This document shows positions 1-7,109 of a DNA stretch of 64,000 bases, in pieces. A model generated the notes under the pieces. The model was not told where the DNA came from. It saw only the letters and a program-made list of their open reading frames with translations, and did not search any database. The translations under genes and the position numbers were made by a program. The stretch is from Pseudoalteromonas xiamenensis. GTDB lineage: Bacteria > Pseudomonadota > Gammaproteobacteria > Enterobacterales > Alteromonadaceae. Numbering within the stretch: position 1 is the stretch's first letter; each line of letters starts with the position of its first letter. The stretch is from NCBI RefSeq assembly GCF_042431545.1, contig NZ_JBHLYX010000030.1; one strand, written 5' to 3'.

Positions 1-72
1 TCAGTTTTACTTGACTCAACTTTAACTTCGTACTTTGCTTTGCAGCGCCGTTGTCCGTCTCAGTGGGGTCGC

Positions 73-100
73 ATTATAGGGCGATCCAAAAAAGGATCAA
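73..100 (-). promoter_or_regulatory. rRNA-operon P1-type promoter reading leftwards
   Basis: On the minus strand a -35 TTGATC (95-100) and a -10 TATAAT (73-78) are separated by 16 bp. They are followed by a discriminator and leader beginning GCGACCCCACTGAGACGG. This is very close to the E. coli rrn P1 start region (TATAATGCGCCNCCACTGACACGG), and the upstream DNA is A/T rich like an UP element. The transcript would leave the window at position 1, so an rRNA operon just outside is inferred, not seen. Confidence 0.75.
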
Positions 101-289
101 GCGTTTTTTTGAAAAAACTTAGAAAAATGGATCGTTCGAGCAAAAAAACAAGCTAAACACGTTAAAAGCACATATAAATGCATAAAAAACATTCGAATTT
201 ATACAATAGAGCTGTATGAAACGAATACTTTTATATACACAAACGGATTTCAGGTCAAAATCGCCGCCGTAGGGCTTATTGCTAATTAG

Positions 290-318
290 TAATAAAAAAC
301 CCAGCCTTGGCTGGGTTT
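290..318 (-). terminator. Rho-independent terminator of rph-pyrE
   Basis: A perfect 10-bp stem AAACCCAGCC/GGCTGGGTTT (297-306 and 309-318, 2-nt loop) is followed on the minus strand by TTTTTTATTA. It lies about 45 bp past the pyrE stop. Confidence 0.9.
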
Positions 319-363
319 ATCTTTATATAAGAACTAAGTGACGATTCGCCGCTTTTCTATTCT

Positions 364-1008
364 CTATGCAACACCATATTGATCACGGTACGCTTTAACT
401 GCTTCTAGATGCTCTGTCATGTTACCTTGTTGTTCAAGGTAGGCAATTAAGTCAGCAAGTTTTACGATTGAAACAACTTTAGTATTAAAGTCACGTTCGA
501 CTTCTTGAATAGCTGAAAGCTCTGCTTTTCCTTTTTCCTGACGGTCAAGTGCAATCAAGACACCCGCAAGCTCAGCGCCTTGTTCCGCAATAATCTTCAT
601 AGACTCACGGATTGCAGTGCCCGCTGTAATCACGTCATCAACTAACATGATGCGGCCTTTTAGTTCAGAACCGACTAAAGAACCACCCTCTCCATGTGTT
701 TTTTTCTCTTTGCGATTAAAACAATATGGCACATCTTTGTTGTGATGATCTGCAAGCGCAACCGCAGTTGTGGTTGCAATTGGAATACCTTTATACGCAG
801 GGCCGAACAACACATCATATTCAATTGCTGCATCTTCCAATGCTGCCGCATAAAAACGACCTAAACGAGCAAGGTCACGACCAGTATTGAATAATCCCGC
901 ATTAAAAAAGTAGGGACTTGTACGGCCTGATTTCAGTGTAAACTCGCCAAATTTTAAAACCTGCTTTTCAAGTGCAAATTCAATAAACTCTTTTTGATAT
1001 GCTTTCAT
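364..1008 (-). CDS. pyrE: Orotate phosphoribosyltransferase
   Basis: PyrE joins orotate and PRPP to give OMP, the fifth step of UMP synthesis, in the cytoplasm. The 214-aa product matches the usual 213 aa. It shows the N-terminal motif FGEFTLKSGRTSPYFFN and the PRPP loop LVDDVITAGTA. The frame is open further upstream, but the start MKAYQKEF (ATG 1008-1006) fits family length and has AAAGGG upstream, so the longer reading is rejected. It lies 22 bp after rph on the same strand, the classic rph-pyrE operon, and ends before a strong terminator. In E. coli pyrE is attenuated through rph translation; whether that holds here cannot be read from the short gap. Confidence 0.97.
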   Translation of the reverse strand: MKAYQKEFIEFALEKQVLKFGEFTLKSGRTSPYFFNAGLFNTGRDLARLGRFYAAALEDAAIEYDVLFGPAYKGIPIATTTAVALADHHNKDVPYCFNRKEKKTHGEGGSLVGSELKGRIMLVDDVITAGTAIRESMKIIAEQGAELAGVLIALDRQEKGKAELSAIQEVERDFNTKVVSIVKLADLIAYLEQQGNMTEHLEAVKAYRDQYGVA

Positions 1009-1030
1009 GGAAACCCTTTTACTGTTGCGC

Positions 1031-1744
1031 TTAAGCCAAAGCTTGTTTCTGAATATCGATAATTTCACGAATTGAATGTTTCGCAAGATCGAGCATTTCA
1101 TGAAGTTCTTCGAATGAGAACGGTTCACCTTCCGCCGTGCCCTGCACTTCGATGAGTTTGCCAGTTTCCGTCATGATAACGTTCATATCAGTCTCGGCTT
1201 CAGAATCCTCAACATACTCAAGATCTGTAATTGCTTGACCATTATAGATCCCCACTGAAATAGCGGCGATCATACAGCGAAGTGGGTTTGCGTTGATCAT
1301 ACCTTTCGCTCGCATAAACGTTAGCGCATCAACCAATGCTACACACGCGCCACTAATAGAAGCAGTACGCGTACCACCATCAGCTTGAAGAACATCACAG
1401 TCGATAGTAATGGTATTTTCACCCAACGCTTTTAGATCCACCGCAGCACGAAGCGCACGAGCGATCAAACGTTGAATTTCCATTGTACGTCCGCCTTGTT
1501 TACCTCTAGCCGCCTCTCGGTCATTACGGGTATGTGTAGAACGTGGCAACATACCGTATTCCGCGGTGATCCAACCTTTGCCCTGTCCTTTCATAAATCT
1601 TGGGACACCTTGCTCAACCGTTGCTGTACAAAGTACTTTCGTGTTACCAAATTCCACTAATACTGAGCCCTCAGCATGCATTGTGTAATTACGAGTAAAG
1701 GTTACTGGCCTGATCTGGTTTGCGGTTCTCTGACTTGGACGCAT
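1031..1744 (-). CDS. rph: Ribonuclease PH
   Basis: Phosphorolytic 3'-5' exoribonuclease that trims tRNA 3' ends. The 237-aa product (E. coli 238) starts MRPSQRTANQIRPV and contains the family blocks GSVLVEFGNTKVLCTA, GWITAEYGMLPRSTHTR and DCDVLQADGGTRTASISGA. The ATG at 1744 is preceded by AGGGGA. An upstream in-frame extension to 1816 is not supported by the family. The protein appears full length, unlike the frameshifted rph of E. coli K-12. It is first gene of rph-pyrE and diverges from yicC. Confidence 0.96.
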   Translation of the reverse strand: MRPSQRTANQIRPVTFTRNYTMHAEGSVLVEFGNTKVLCTATVEQGVPRFMKGQGKGWITAEYGMLPRSTHTRNDREAARGKQGGRTMEIQRLIARALRAAVDLKALGENTITIDCDVLQADGGTRTASISGACVALVDALTFMRAKGMINANPLRCMIAAISVGIYNGQAITDLEYVEDSEAETDMNVIMTETGKLIEVQGTAEGEPFSFEELHEMLDLAKHSIREIIDIQKQALA

Positions 1745-1887
1745 CCACGTTCCCCTAATAGCTGAATTTGTTCCATTATAAAGGTAAGAATCCTTGGTTG
1801 CACGCCGAATTGTCATTGCCTATGGAGTACAACTCGGTTTAGGCTATAATGCGATAGTTTAGATATGTATATTAATTAGGAACTTTT

Positions 1888-2748
1888 ATGATCCATAGCA
1901 TGACCGCTTATGCCCGTCGCGAAGTTAAAGGTGATTGGGGTACTGGAGTATGGGAAATCCGCTCTGTAAACCAGCGTTACCTTGAAACTTTCATTCGAGC
2001 TCCAGAACAATTTAGAGGACTCGAGCCCGTGATCCGTGAGCGTCTGCGTCTGCAATTGCAACGTGGTAAAGTGGAAGTGTTTTTAAAGTTCACCGCAAAC
2101 CCGGCCCATGTTGGCGAACTGACCATCAATGAAACGTTAGCTAAACAACTTATTTCCAGTGCAAACTGGGTAAAAGATTTAAGTGGCGGCGACATTAATC
2201 CAGTCGATATTCTGCGTTGGCCGGGTGTAATGGAAGCACAAGAGATTGATCTTGATTCAGTAAACAGTGAATTACTTAACGGTTTTGATCTACTCGTTGA
2301 AGACTTTAAAGCAGCTCGAGCAAGCGAAGGTGCAAATCTTGAAGAGATGATCCAAACTCGCCTTGATTCAATTCTCGAGCAGGTTGCCGTAGTAGAGACT
2401 CATCTCCCTGAAATTAATCAGTGGCAAAGAGACAAACTTACTCAGCGACTAGATGAGTTAAAAATGGACATCGATGAAAGCCGACTAGAGCAAGAGTTGA
2501 TCTACCTTGCCCAAAAGCAAGATGTTGCAGAAGAGTTGGACAGACTTCGTTCGCACGTGAAAGAAACGAATAAAGTCCTTAAAAAAGGCGGGGCTTGTGG
2601 CCGTCGTTTAGATTTTATGATGCAAGAATTTAATCGTGAGTCAAATACGCTTGCTTCAAAATCGATCAACACCAATATCACCAATGCAGCGGTTGAGTTA
2701 AAGGTATTAATCGAACAAATGCGTGAGCAGATCCAAAATATCGAATAG
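1888..2748 (+). CDS. yicC: YicC family endoribonuclease
   Basis: 286 aa, full length for the YicC/YloC family (YicC_N followed by DUF1732). The ends MIHSMTAYAR and REQIQNIE are strongly conserved. E. coli YicC is reported as an endoribonuclease acting on RNA such as the sRNA RyhB. A TATAAT box lies at 1845-1850, though no good -35 is seen. The 3' end is the integration site of the island that follows: its last codons were contributed by the element, and a slightly different copy of them survives at 22590-22617. The reading frame is intact, so the insertion should not disable the gene. Confidence 0.95.
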   Translation: MIHSMTAYARREVKGDWGTGVWEIRSVNQRYLETFIRAPEQFRGLEPVIRERLRLQLQRGKVEVFLKFTANPAHVGELTINETLAKQLISSANWVKDLSGGDINPVDILRWPGVMEAQEIDLDSVNSELLNGFDLLVEDFKAARASEGANLEEMIQTRLDSILEQVAVVETHLPEINQWQRDKLTQRLDELKMDIDESRLEQELIYLAQKQDVAEELDRLRSHVKETNKVLKKGGACGRRLDFMMQEFNRESNTLASKSINTNITNAAVELKVLIEQMREQIQNIE

Positions 2749-2751
2749 TTC
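2724..2751 (+). repeat. attL: left attachment repeat at yicC 3' end
   Basis: This 28-bp segment spans the last YicC codons and stop. It matches 22590-22617 at 24 of 28 positions (differences at offsets 10, 13, 22 and 25). The differences are silent or in the stop region, so both copies encode EQIQNIE-stop. The pair marks the ends of the integrated element. Confidence 0.85.
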
Positions 2752-3099
2752 TTTCACCCGTCCAAGAATGTCTTAAAAGCCCTGTTATTTACTTGTAAAT
2801 ACAGGGCTTTTTTATTTTCCCCGTCCAAATCGGTTTGCGGATGTCCGTTACCAGTTGCTGTTTAAGTGGTGGGCAAAATGGTGGGCAAGACCTGTTTTTT
2901 TGACTCAATAAGCAAAAAGTCAAGGTATCTGGTGAGCAGATTTTTGCATCTATCTCACCACCGCCTTATGCCATCTCCACTTATCGTGCTGCTTGCAGGT
3001 TGTTCAATCACTCAACTATCGAACCAATCGATAAACAAACAGTGGTGGGCAATGGTGAGCAAATTTTAACGATTTCTTAGGAATATAGAGTAACAAATA
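2749..3099. other. Left island end with integrase arm-type repeats
   Basis: No gene is seen. GGTGGGCA(A) occurs at 2868-2876, 2880-2888 and 3044-3052, and the variant GGTGAGCA at 2931-2938 and 3054-3061. They come in pairs spaced 10-12 bp. The same pair recurs near the right end (22501-22521). This is the usual layout of arm-type binding sites for a tyrosine integrase and its directionality factor. Confidence 0.65.
2775..2817 (+). terminator. Terminator after yicC
   Basis: AAAAGCCCTG(T)TATTTAC pairs with GTAAATACAGGGCTTTT, with one bulged base, and is followed by T-rich DNA. It lies inside the island's left end, so it is the terminator supplied with the element's yicC tail. Confidence 0.85.
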
Positions 3100-4356
3100 A
3101 TGGCAAAACTAACCGCAACTCAGGTGCAGTCTTATGCTCGCACCGCAGCAGCAAACAAAAAATACAGTGATGGTAATGGCCTATATTTTTGCGTAAGAAA
3201 ATCTGGCATGCCGTATTGGATGCTAAGGTATACCAGCCTAAACGGACGACGAGAAGCCACGCTCGGTCAATATCCAAGCATGACCTTAGCAGAGGCTCGA
3301 CTTGAATCGTCTAAAATGCAGCTACAACTTCAGCAAGGTGAAGACCCATTAGCAATCCGTGCTATTGAAACCATCCCTGAGATTCAAAATGTCAGTCAGT
3401 TGTTTCAAGACTGGTATGCCAAAGACTTAAGTCGCAGATTAAAGCACCCCAATATACCCAAACGTGTTTTTACCAAAGAAATTGCACCAGTGATTGGTCA
3501 ACTTCCTATCCAAGCCGTGCGCCCCACACATGTGCGCGAAGTATTAGAGCGCATTCGAGAAAGTAACCGCCCTACCATTGCCAACGATACCTTGATGTAC
3601 ATGAAGCAGCTGTTTCGACATGCGATAAAGCTCGACTTAACCCTGAACAACCCAGCCGCAGCATTTACCGTGGACGATGCAGGGGGCGTGGAGTCCAGTA
3701 AAGACAGGATGCTCAGCAAAGAGGAAATTCACTACGCCTTTAGCGTGTTTCATACCCATATCAATAGCTTTGGCCGCGACAACTACCTCGCTTGCTGCCT
3801 GTTTTTGGTGTTGGGCGTGCGCAAAAGCGAATTGTGCGAAGCCATGTGGCGTGAAATGGATTTAACCACAGGCGTGTGGGATCTGCCCAAAGAACGCAGC
3901 AAAACCGGCGTCCCAATCAGCATTCCCTTACCACGCCAAGCCATTGCTTGGTTTAACGAGTTGCAAATCCGCGCTTGTGGCTCGCCTTATGTTTTCCCAG
4001 CCAGACGAGCAAGCCATCGTCCACATATGGGGCCAGATACACTCAACCGTGCCATATCTAAACTCTTTGGTCGCGAGCCTGGGCGCAAAAAGCAGCCTCC
4101 CAATAAAATGGGCAAACTTGAACACTTCACCGTACACGATTTGCGCCGCACCTTTCGCAGCCTTGCCGCCTCTTTGGGTATTGCAGGCAACGTAGCCGAA
4201 CGCTGTCTTAACCATAAGCTAAAAGGCGTTGAGGGTATCTACGACCGCCACGATTACTTTGAAGAGCGCCGTGTTGCCCATCAAACCGTGGCTGATGTGA
4301 TCGAACCACTGGTGAACTTTGAGCACCCTTCACAGCACAACACAGGAGGGCATTAA
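3100..4356 (+). CDS. P4-type tyrosine integrase
   Basis: 418-aa site-specific recombinase that would integrate and excise the island at yicC. The N-terminal DUF4102-type arm-binding domain is seen in YSDGNGLYFCVRKSG and RREATLGQYPSMTLAEAR. Catalytic residues are readable: the first Arg in LVLGVRKSELCEAMW, HDLRRTFRSLA (His-x-x-Arg), a second His in CLNHK, and Tyr in EGIYDRHDY. It sits just inside attL and reads into the element, as P4-like integrases do. Integrases of the SXT-mobilizable islands (MGIVflInd1 type) also use the yicC 3' end, but I cannot assign this one to that group without a comparison. It looks intact. Confidence 0.95.
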   Translation: MAKLTATQVQSYARTAAANKKYSDGNGLYFCVRKSGMPYWMLRYTSLNGRREATLGQYPSMTLAEARLESSKMQLQLQQGEDPLAIRAIETIPEIQNVSQLFQDWYAKDLSRRLKHPNIPKRVFTKEIAPVIGQLPIQAVRPTHVREVLERIRESNRPTIANDTLMYMKQLFRHAIKLDLTLNNPAAAFTVDDAGGVESSKDRMLSKEEIHYAFSVFHTHINSFGRDNYLACCLFLVLGVRKSELCEAMWREMDLTTGVWDLPKERSKTGVPISIPLPRQAIAWFNELQIRACGSPYVFPARRASHRPHMGPDTLNRAISKLFGREPGRKKQPPNKMGKLEHFTVHDLRRTFRSLAASLGIAGNVAERCLNHKLKGVEGIYDRHDYFEERRVAHQTVADVIEPLVNFEHPSQHNTGGH

Positions 4357-4357
4357 C

Positions 4358-4696
4358 ATGCAATTTATGATGCGACTCGCCCCCATTACCTTTCCAATAG
4401 CCATGCTAGCAGGCCTTGGCTGGTGTATTGGCATTGCCTTACTCGAACAACCTCATGGTATAGGCTACGCACTTACTCGGTATTGCCTGATGGTATTCGT
4501 GGTACTCGCTCCTTGGCTGATGCTAAAACTCATGTTCTACGTGATGGTCAGCCTAGGACGCAAACTGGGGCTCATCCCGCCTGCACGCCCAACGTACAGC
4601 CTAGGTTATGAAGAATCACTCTATTGGTTCAGAGTATTAGCCTTCTTCGATGGCAAACGCAGCCGCATGCCGAAAAGGCCCATCAGGCGAAACTAA
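4358..4696 (+). CDS. Small predicted membrane protein
   Basis: 112 aa, start chosen at the ATG following AGGAGGG (4344-4350); the frame is open a little upstream inside the integrase gene. Two hydrophobic segments (roughly residues 5-25, FPIAMLAGLGWCIGIALL, and 34-57, YCLMVFVVLAPWLMLKLMFY) suggest two transmembrane helices, followed by a basic tail ending MPKRPIRRN. It begins 1 bp after the integrase stop, so the two are co-transcribed. I do not recognise the family; small membrane proteins are common next to integrases in P4-type islands. Confidence 0.6.
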   Translation: MQFMMRLAPITFPIAMLAGLGWCIGIALLEQPHGIGYALTRYCLMVFVVLAPWLMLKLMFYVMVSLGRKLGLIPPARPTYSLGYEESLYWFRVLAFFDGKRSRMPKRPIRRN

Positions 4697-4788
4697 CAAT
4701 CCCCATTTGCTCACTTACCGTGGGCAGTTGGGACAATGGGGCAACACTTGATATGACGAGCATTAGAGGGTGAATAAGAGGAAATTAC

Positions 4789-4822
4789 ATTGCCCCAAGG
4801 AATGGGGCAATTGGGGCTTTTA
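4789..4822 (+). terminator. GGGGC hairpin, possible terminator after the small membrane gene
   Basis: Perfect inverted repeat ATTGCCCCA (4789-4797) / TGGGGCAAT (4803-4811). A second TGGGGC (4812-4817) is followed by TTTTATT, giving an alternative stem. It may be a terminator or an iteron pair. Confidence 0.45.
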
Positions 4823-5112
4823 TTGACGAAATAGGTCACTAAACATAATCTTCAAGCCAATATGGCCGACGTCTCTGCATTTCTGTACGCGTCGGTTCTC
4901 ATTTCGTCTTGTCACTATTCAGCCATTGCTTTTCCTACCGATAGCTCGCTTACAAAATACCACACCCAGCTTAAAGCTAAATCAACCAACCCAATTACTT
5001 ACTTTGATCAGCTGATGCAATCCCCCCTAGGCGTCATTTGCTAATCCATGAGTTTCAACAGCCGCCACACACTTCCCCATGCCTTTACCCCCATACGCCA
5101 AAACCACTATCC

Positions 5113-5349
5113 GTTTGGCTTTTGGATCGAAACGCCAAACAGGGAAATTAGCCCATTTACTGTTTGGCTTCTCGATTGAAATCCAACGCTGCTAAGCCTT
5201 GCCAGTACTGGCTCAAAGCAAGATTTGGCACTTCCCCCCCCCTAAACCAACCTCGGCATCAAAGTACAAACCGTTTGATTTTTTAAACCCAGAATGCAAA
5301 CGATCGTTTGGCGTCTCGATTTTTTTGCACTAGTTGAATGCCGCCAAAC
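5113..5349. repeat. GTTTGGC repeat cluster with palindromes
   Basis: GTTTGGC occurs at 5113-5119, 5162-5168 and 5306-5312, and inverted (GCCAAAC) at 5134-5140 and 5343-5349. Two of the direct copies are followed by (T/G)(T)CTCGAT. CAAACGATCGTTTG (5297-5310) is a perfect 14-bp palindrome and CAAACCGTTTG lies at 5267-5277. This looks like a multi-site protein-binding region upstream of the 5508 gene. Confidence 0.6.
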
Positions 5350-5507
5350 AGAGCCGCATTGGACGATATATTTCAATCAGTTAGCCGCGCACAGGTCATC
5401 ATAAAAAACCGATTTGACTGGTGAGTTTGATGGCCATTTCTTTCATCTAATTCACCACCGCGTCTGCACCCGACGACTGAAAATAGACGGCATGATGAAC
5501 CAACAAG

Positions 5508-6206
5508 GTGATAAGTGACGTGTTATGGGCAAGTGCTAACGATTTGGATAGAGAATGGATACAGCAGGTGGTCGCTTTACTGGTTGGGCATGGCGCGTTT
5601 ACCCTCTACCCAGCATTAAGCCAGTGCGATAATGCCGCCGAACGCTTAACCCGCTGGCTGAGCTATCAGTTACCGCGCGTTAAACAAGCGCACCTAGGCT
5701 GCCCGATTCACCAATGGCTAAATAGCATTGGCGCGCAAGTGATCGTAGAAAAATGGCAGAGCCCTGAGCAATGGCCAAACCTGTATTGGCTACCTTTACC
5801 TGAGGTTGAAGGCCACGCGCAAGGCGGCTTGGTTTTGTTGCCAGCACATTTGTTACCTACATATAGGGATGGCACGTGCCAAACCAACACATTGCACGTA
5901 AACACACCGGCCAACGCCCGTATTTTTTGGTGCATTACGCCTTTATCTAAAGCAGGAAAGCGCGCTACCTTGCACCCCTCACAGCAAAACCGCGCCTTTT
6001 GCCTGCCCAGTGCGTCAGAGCAAATAGGCAAATCTTGTACGGGGTTATTACTGAGAGGTTTGAGAAAAGAGAGTCAAAAACGAAACGGCAACGTAATCAG
6101 CCACCAAATCAACCTAGCGCTGTTGCACCACCTTTGTGAGCCGGAGAATGAAGTTTGGATGAAAGCGAGTTTTGGTACCGTAACTCATTACGGTACCAAA
6201 AATTAG
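5508..6206 (+). CDS. Hypothetical protein of the island
   Basis: 232 aa from a GTG start (5508-5510); no ATG start is available in frame nearby and no good ribosome site is seen, so the start is uncertain. The protein is rich in Leu, Trp, His and Pro with no signal peptide or transmembrane helix that I can see (e.g. WQSPEQWPNLYWLPLPEV). I do not recognise a domain. Its last codons form one arm of a perfect inverted repeat (6170-6201). It lies between the repeat cluster and the convergent hsd operon, where P4-type islands often carry unknown regulatory or replication genes. Confidence 0.5.
   Translation: MISDVLWASANDLDREWIQQVVALLVGHGAFTLYPALSQCDNAAERLTRWLSYQLPRVKQAHLGCPIHQWLNSIGAQVIVEKWQSPEQWPNLYWLPLPEVEGHAQGGLVLLPAHLLPTYRDGTCQTNTLHVNTPANARIFWCITPLSKAGKRATLHPSQQNRAFCLPSASEQIGKSCTGLLLRGLRKESQKRNGNVISHQINLALLHHLCEPENEVWMKASFGTVTHYGTKN
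6170..6201. repeat. Perfect 14-bp inverted repeat around a KpnI-like core
   Basis: TTTTGGTACCGTAA (6170-6183), loop CTCA, then TTACGGTACCAAAA (6188-6201). It overlaps the 3' end of the 5508 gene, stop included within 5 bp. The flanks lack a clear T-tract, so it is a strong hairpin but an atypical terminator. Confidence 0.75.
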
Positions 6207-6395
6207 AAGCCCCAAAAAAAAGTAACCCCTCACAGGGCGCTGATCTAACGGGTAGCGGGAGGGGTGTTGTTGGTGCGATTTTTAATATTAACAAAGCTGA
6301 ATGGACATATATTCGTACCATCTCGTGTAGAACCACGAAATGGTCAGTAATATCCATTAATACCCCTGTTCACCTGCATTCAACAAAACCAAACT

Positions 6396-7109
6396 TTAGT
6401 AAATCCAATTATTATGTGCTAAAGGCATTCGGTTTAACAAATCACGGCGATCTCGCCAATCGGGAAGTAGCTTGTCCATATACCCCTTGAAGCGTTCATT
6501 GTGATTACGCTCAAGCAAGTGCACCAATTCATGCACTAGGATGTACTCCAAACACTCCGGTGGCTTTTTAGCAAGTTCTAAATTCAGCCAAATACGCCTG
6601 GCCTGCGTGTTGCAGCTGCCCCACTTGGTTTTCATCTTTTTGATTCCCCAATCTGCAGCTTTAACGCCGATCTTATCTTCCCAAACAGACAATAACTCAG
6701 CGGTTCGCGCTTTAAGCGCATCTCGATAATATGAGCTCAGTACCAGCGCCTTGTTCTCAAGCGTTGTTGCGGGATTGACATATAAATGCAATCGACCACG
6801 ACCTAGCTTGATTTCATGCTTTCCGGAACGCTCAATAAGATTCAGACGGTAACGCCTGCCCCACAGGTAATGACATTCACCGCTAACCATTGCTCGATCA
6901 GATTGGCGAGGTTGTTTGGCAAAATCACTCTGCTGTTTCTTGATCCAAGGAATGCGGCTGATCACTGCCATACGGATTGCGGTTTCTGTCATAGATTCAG
7001 GAGCAGAAACACGCACACGCCCATCAGGTGGCAACACGCTGATATGAAGGTTTTTAATTGCCTTACGATTTAACTGCATCGCAATAGAACCAATTTCTAC
7101 CTTAGGCAT
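6396..7109 (-). CDS. M48/YgjP-type zinc metallopeptidase
   Basis: 237 aa with the DUF45/YgjP-like signature KTKWGSCNTQARRIWLNLEL and zinc motif LVHELVHLLERNH (HExxH followed by His-x-x-His-like spacing) in the last third. The family is predicted to be an SprT-like minigluzincin; its substrates are mostly unknown. The ATG at 7109 overlaps the hsdR stop (TGATG), so it is the last gene of the restriction operon. Genes of this family often follow hsdR, which suggests an accessory role in the defence locus, but the role is not established. A TTG three bases upstream is a less likely start. Confidence 0.85.
   Translation of the reverse strand: MPKVEIGSIAMQLNRKAIKNLHISVLPPDGRVRVSAPESMTETAIRMAVISRIPWIKKQQSDFAKQPRQSDRAMVSGECHYLWGRRYRLNLIERSGKHEIKLGRGRLHLYVNPATTLENKALVLSSYYRDALKARTAELLSVWEDKIGVKAADWGIKKMKTKWGSCNTQARRIWLNLELAKKPPECLEYILVHELVHLLERNHNERFKGYMDKLLPDWRDRRDLLNRMPLAHNNWIY

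Larger units (their letters stand above)
1..363. other. Intergenic region left of pyrE
   Basis: No gene is seen. The stretch holds the leader and promoter of a probable rRNA operon (minus strand, 1-100), an A/T-rich stretch (100-240) and the pyrE terminator (about 290-318). Confidence 0.6.
4697..5507. other. 811-bp non-coding region with two repeat clusters
   Basis: No convincing gene. The left part (4735-4818) carries TGGGGCA/TGCCCCA copies; the right part (5113-5349) carries GTTTGGC copies in both orientations and palindromes. Non-coding DNA with clustered short repeats in a P4-type element suggests a replication origin or a regulatory region. A 60-codon frame at 4862-5044 has no recognisable content. 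Confidence 0.5.

Noticed and set aside
4862..5044. 60-codon frame in the non-coding region
   Set aside because: No ribosome site and no family likeness; repeats on both sides suggest a non-coding function.
6155..6490. 111-codon frame across the end of the 5508 gene
   Set aside because: It overlaps two better genes, has no recognisable content and includes the hairpin; chance frame.
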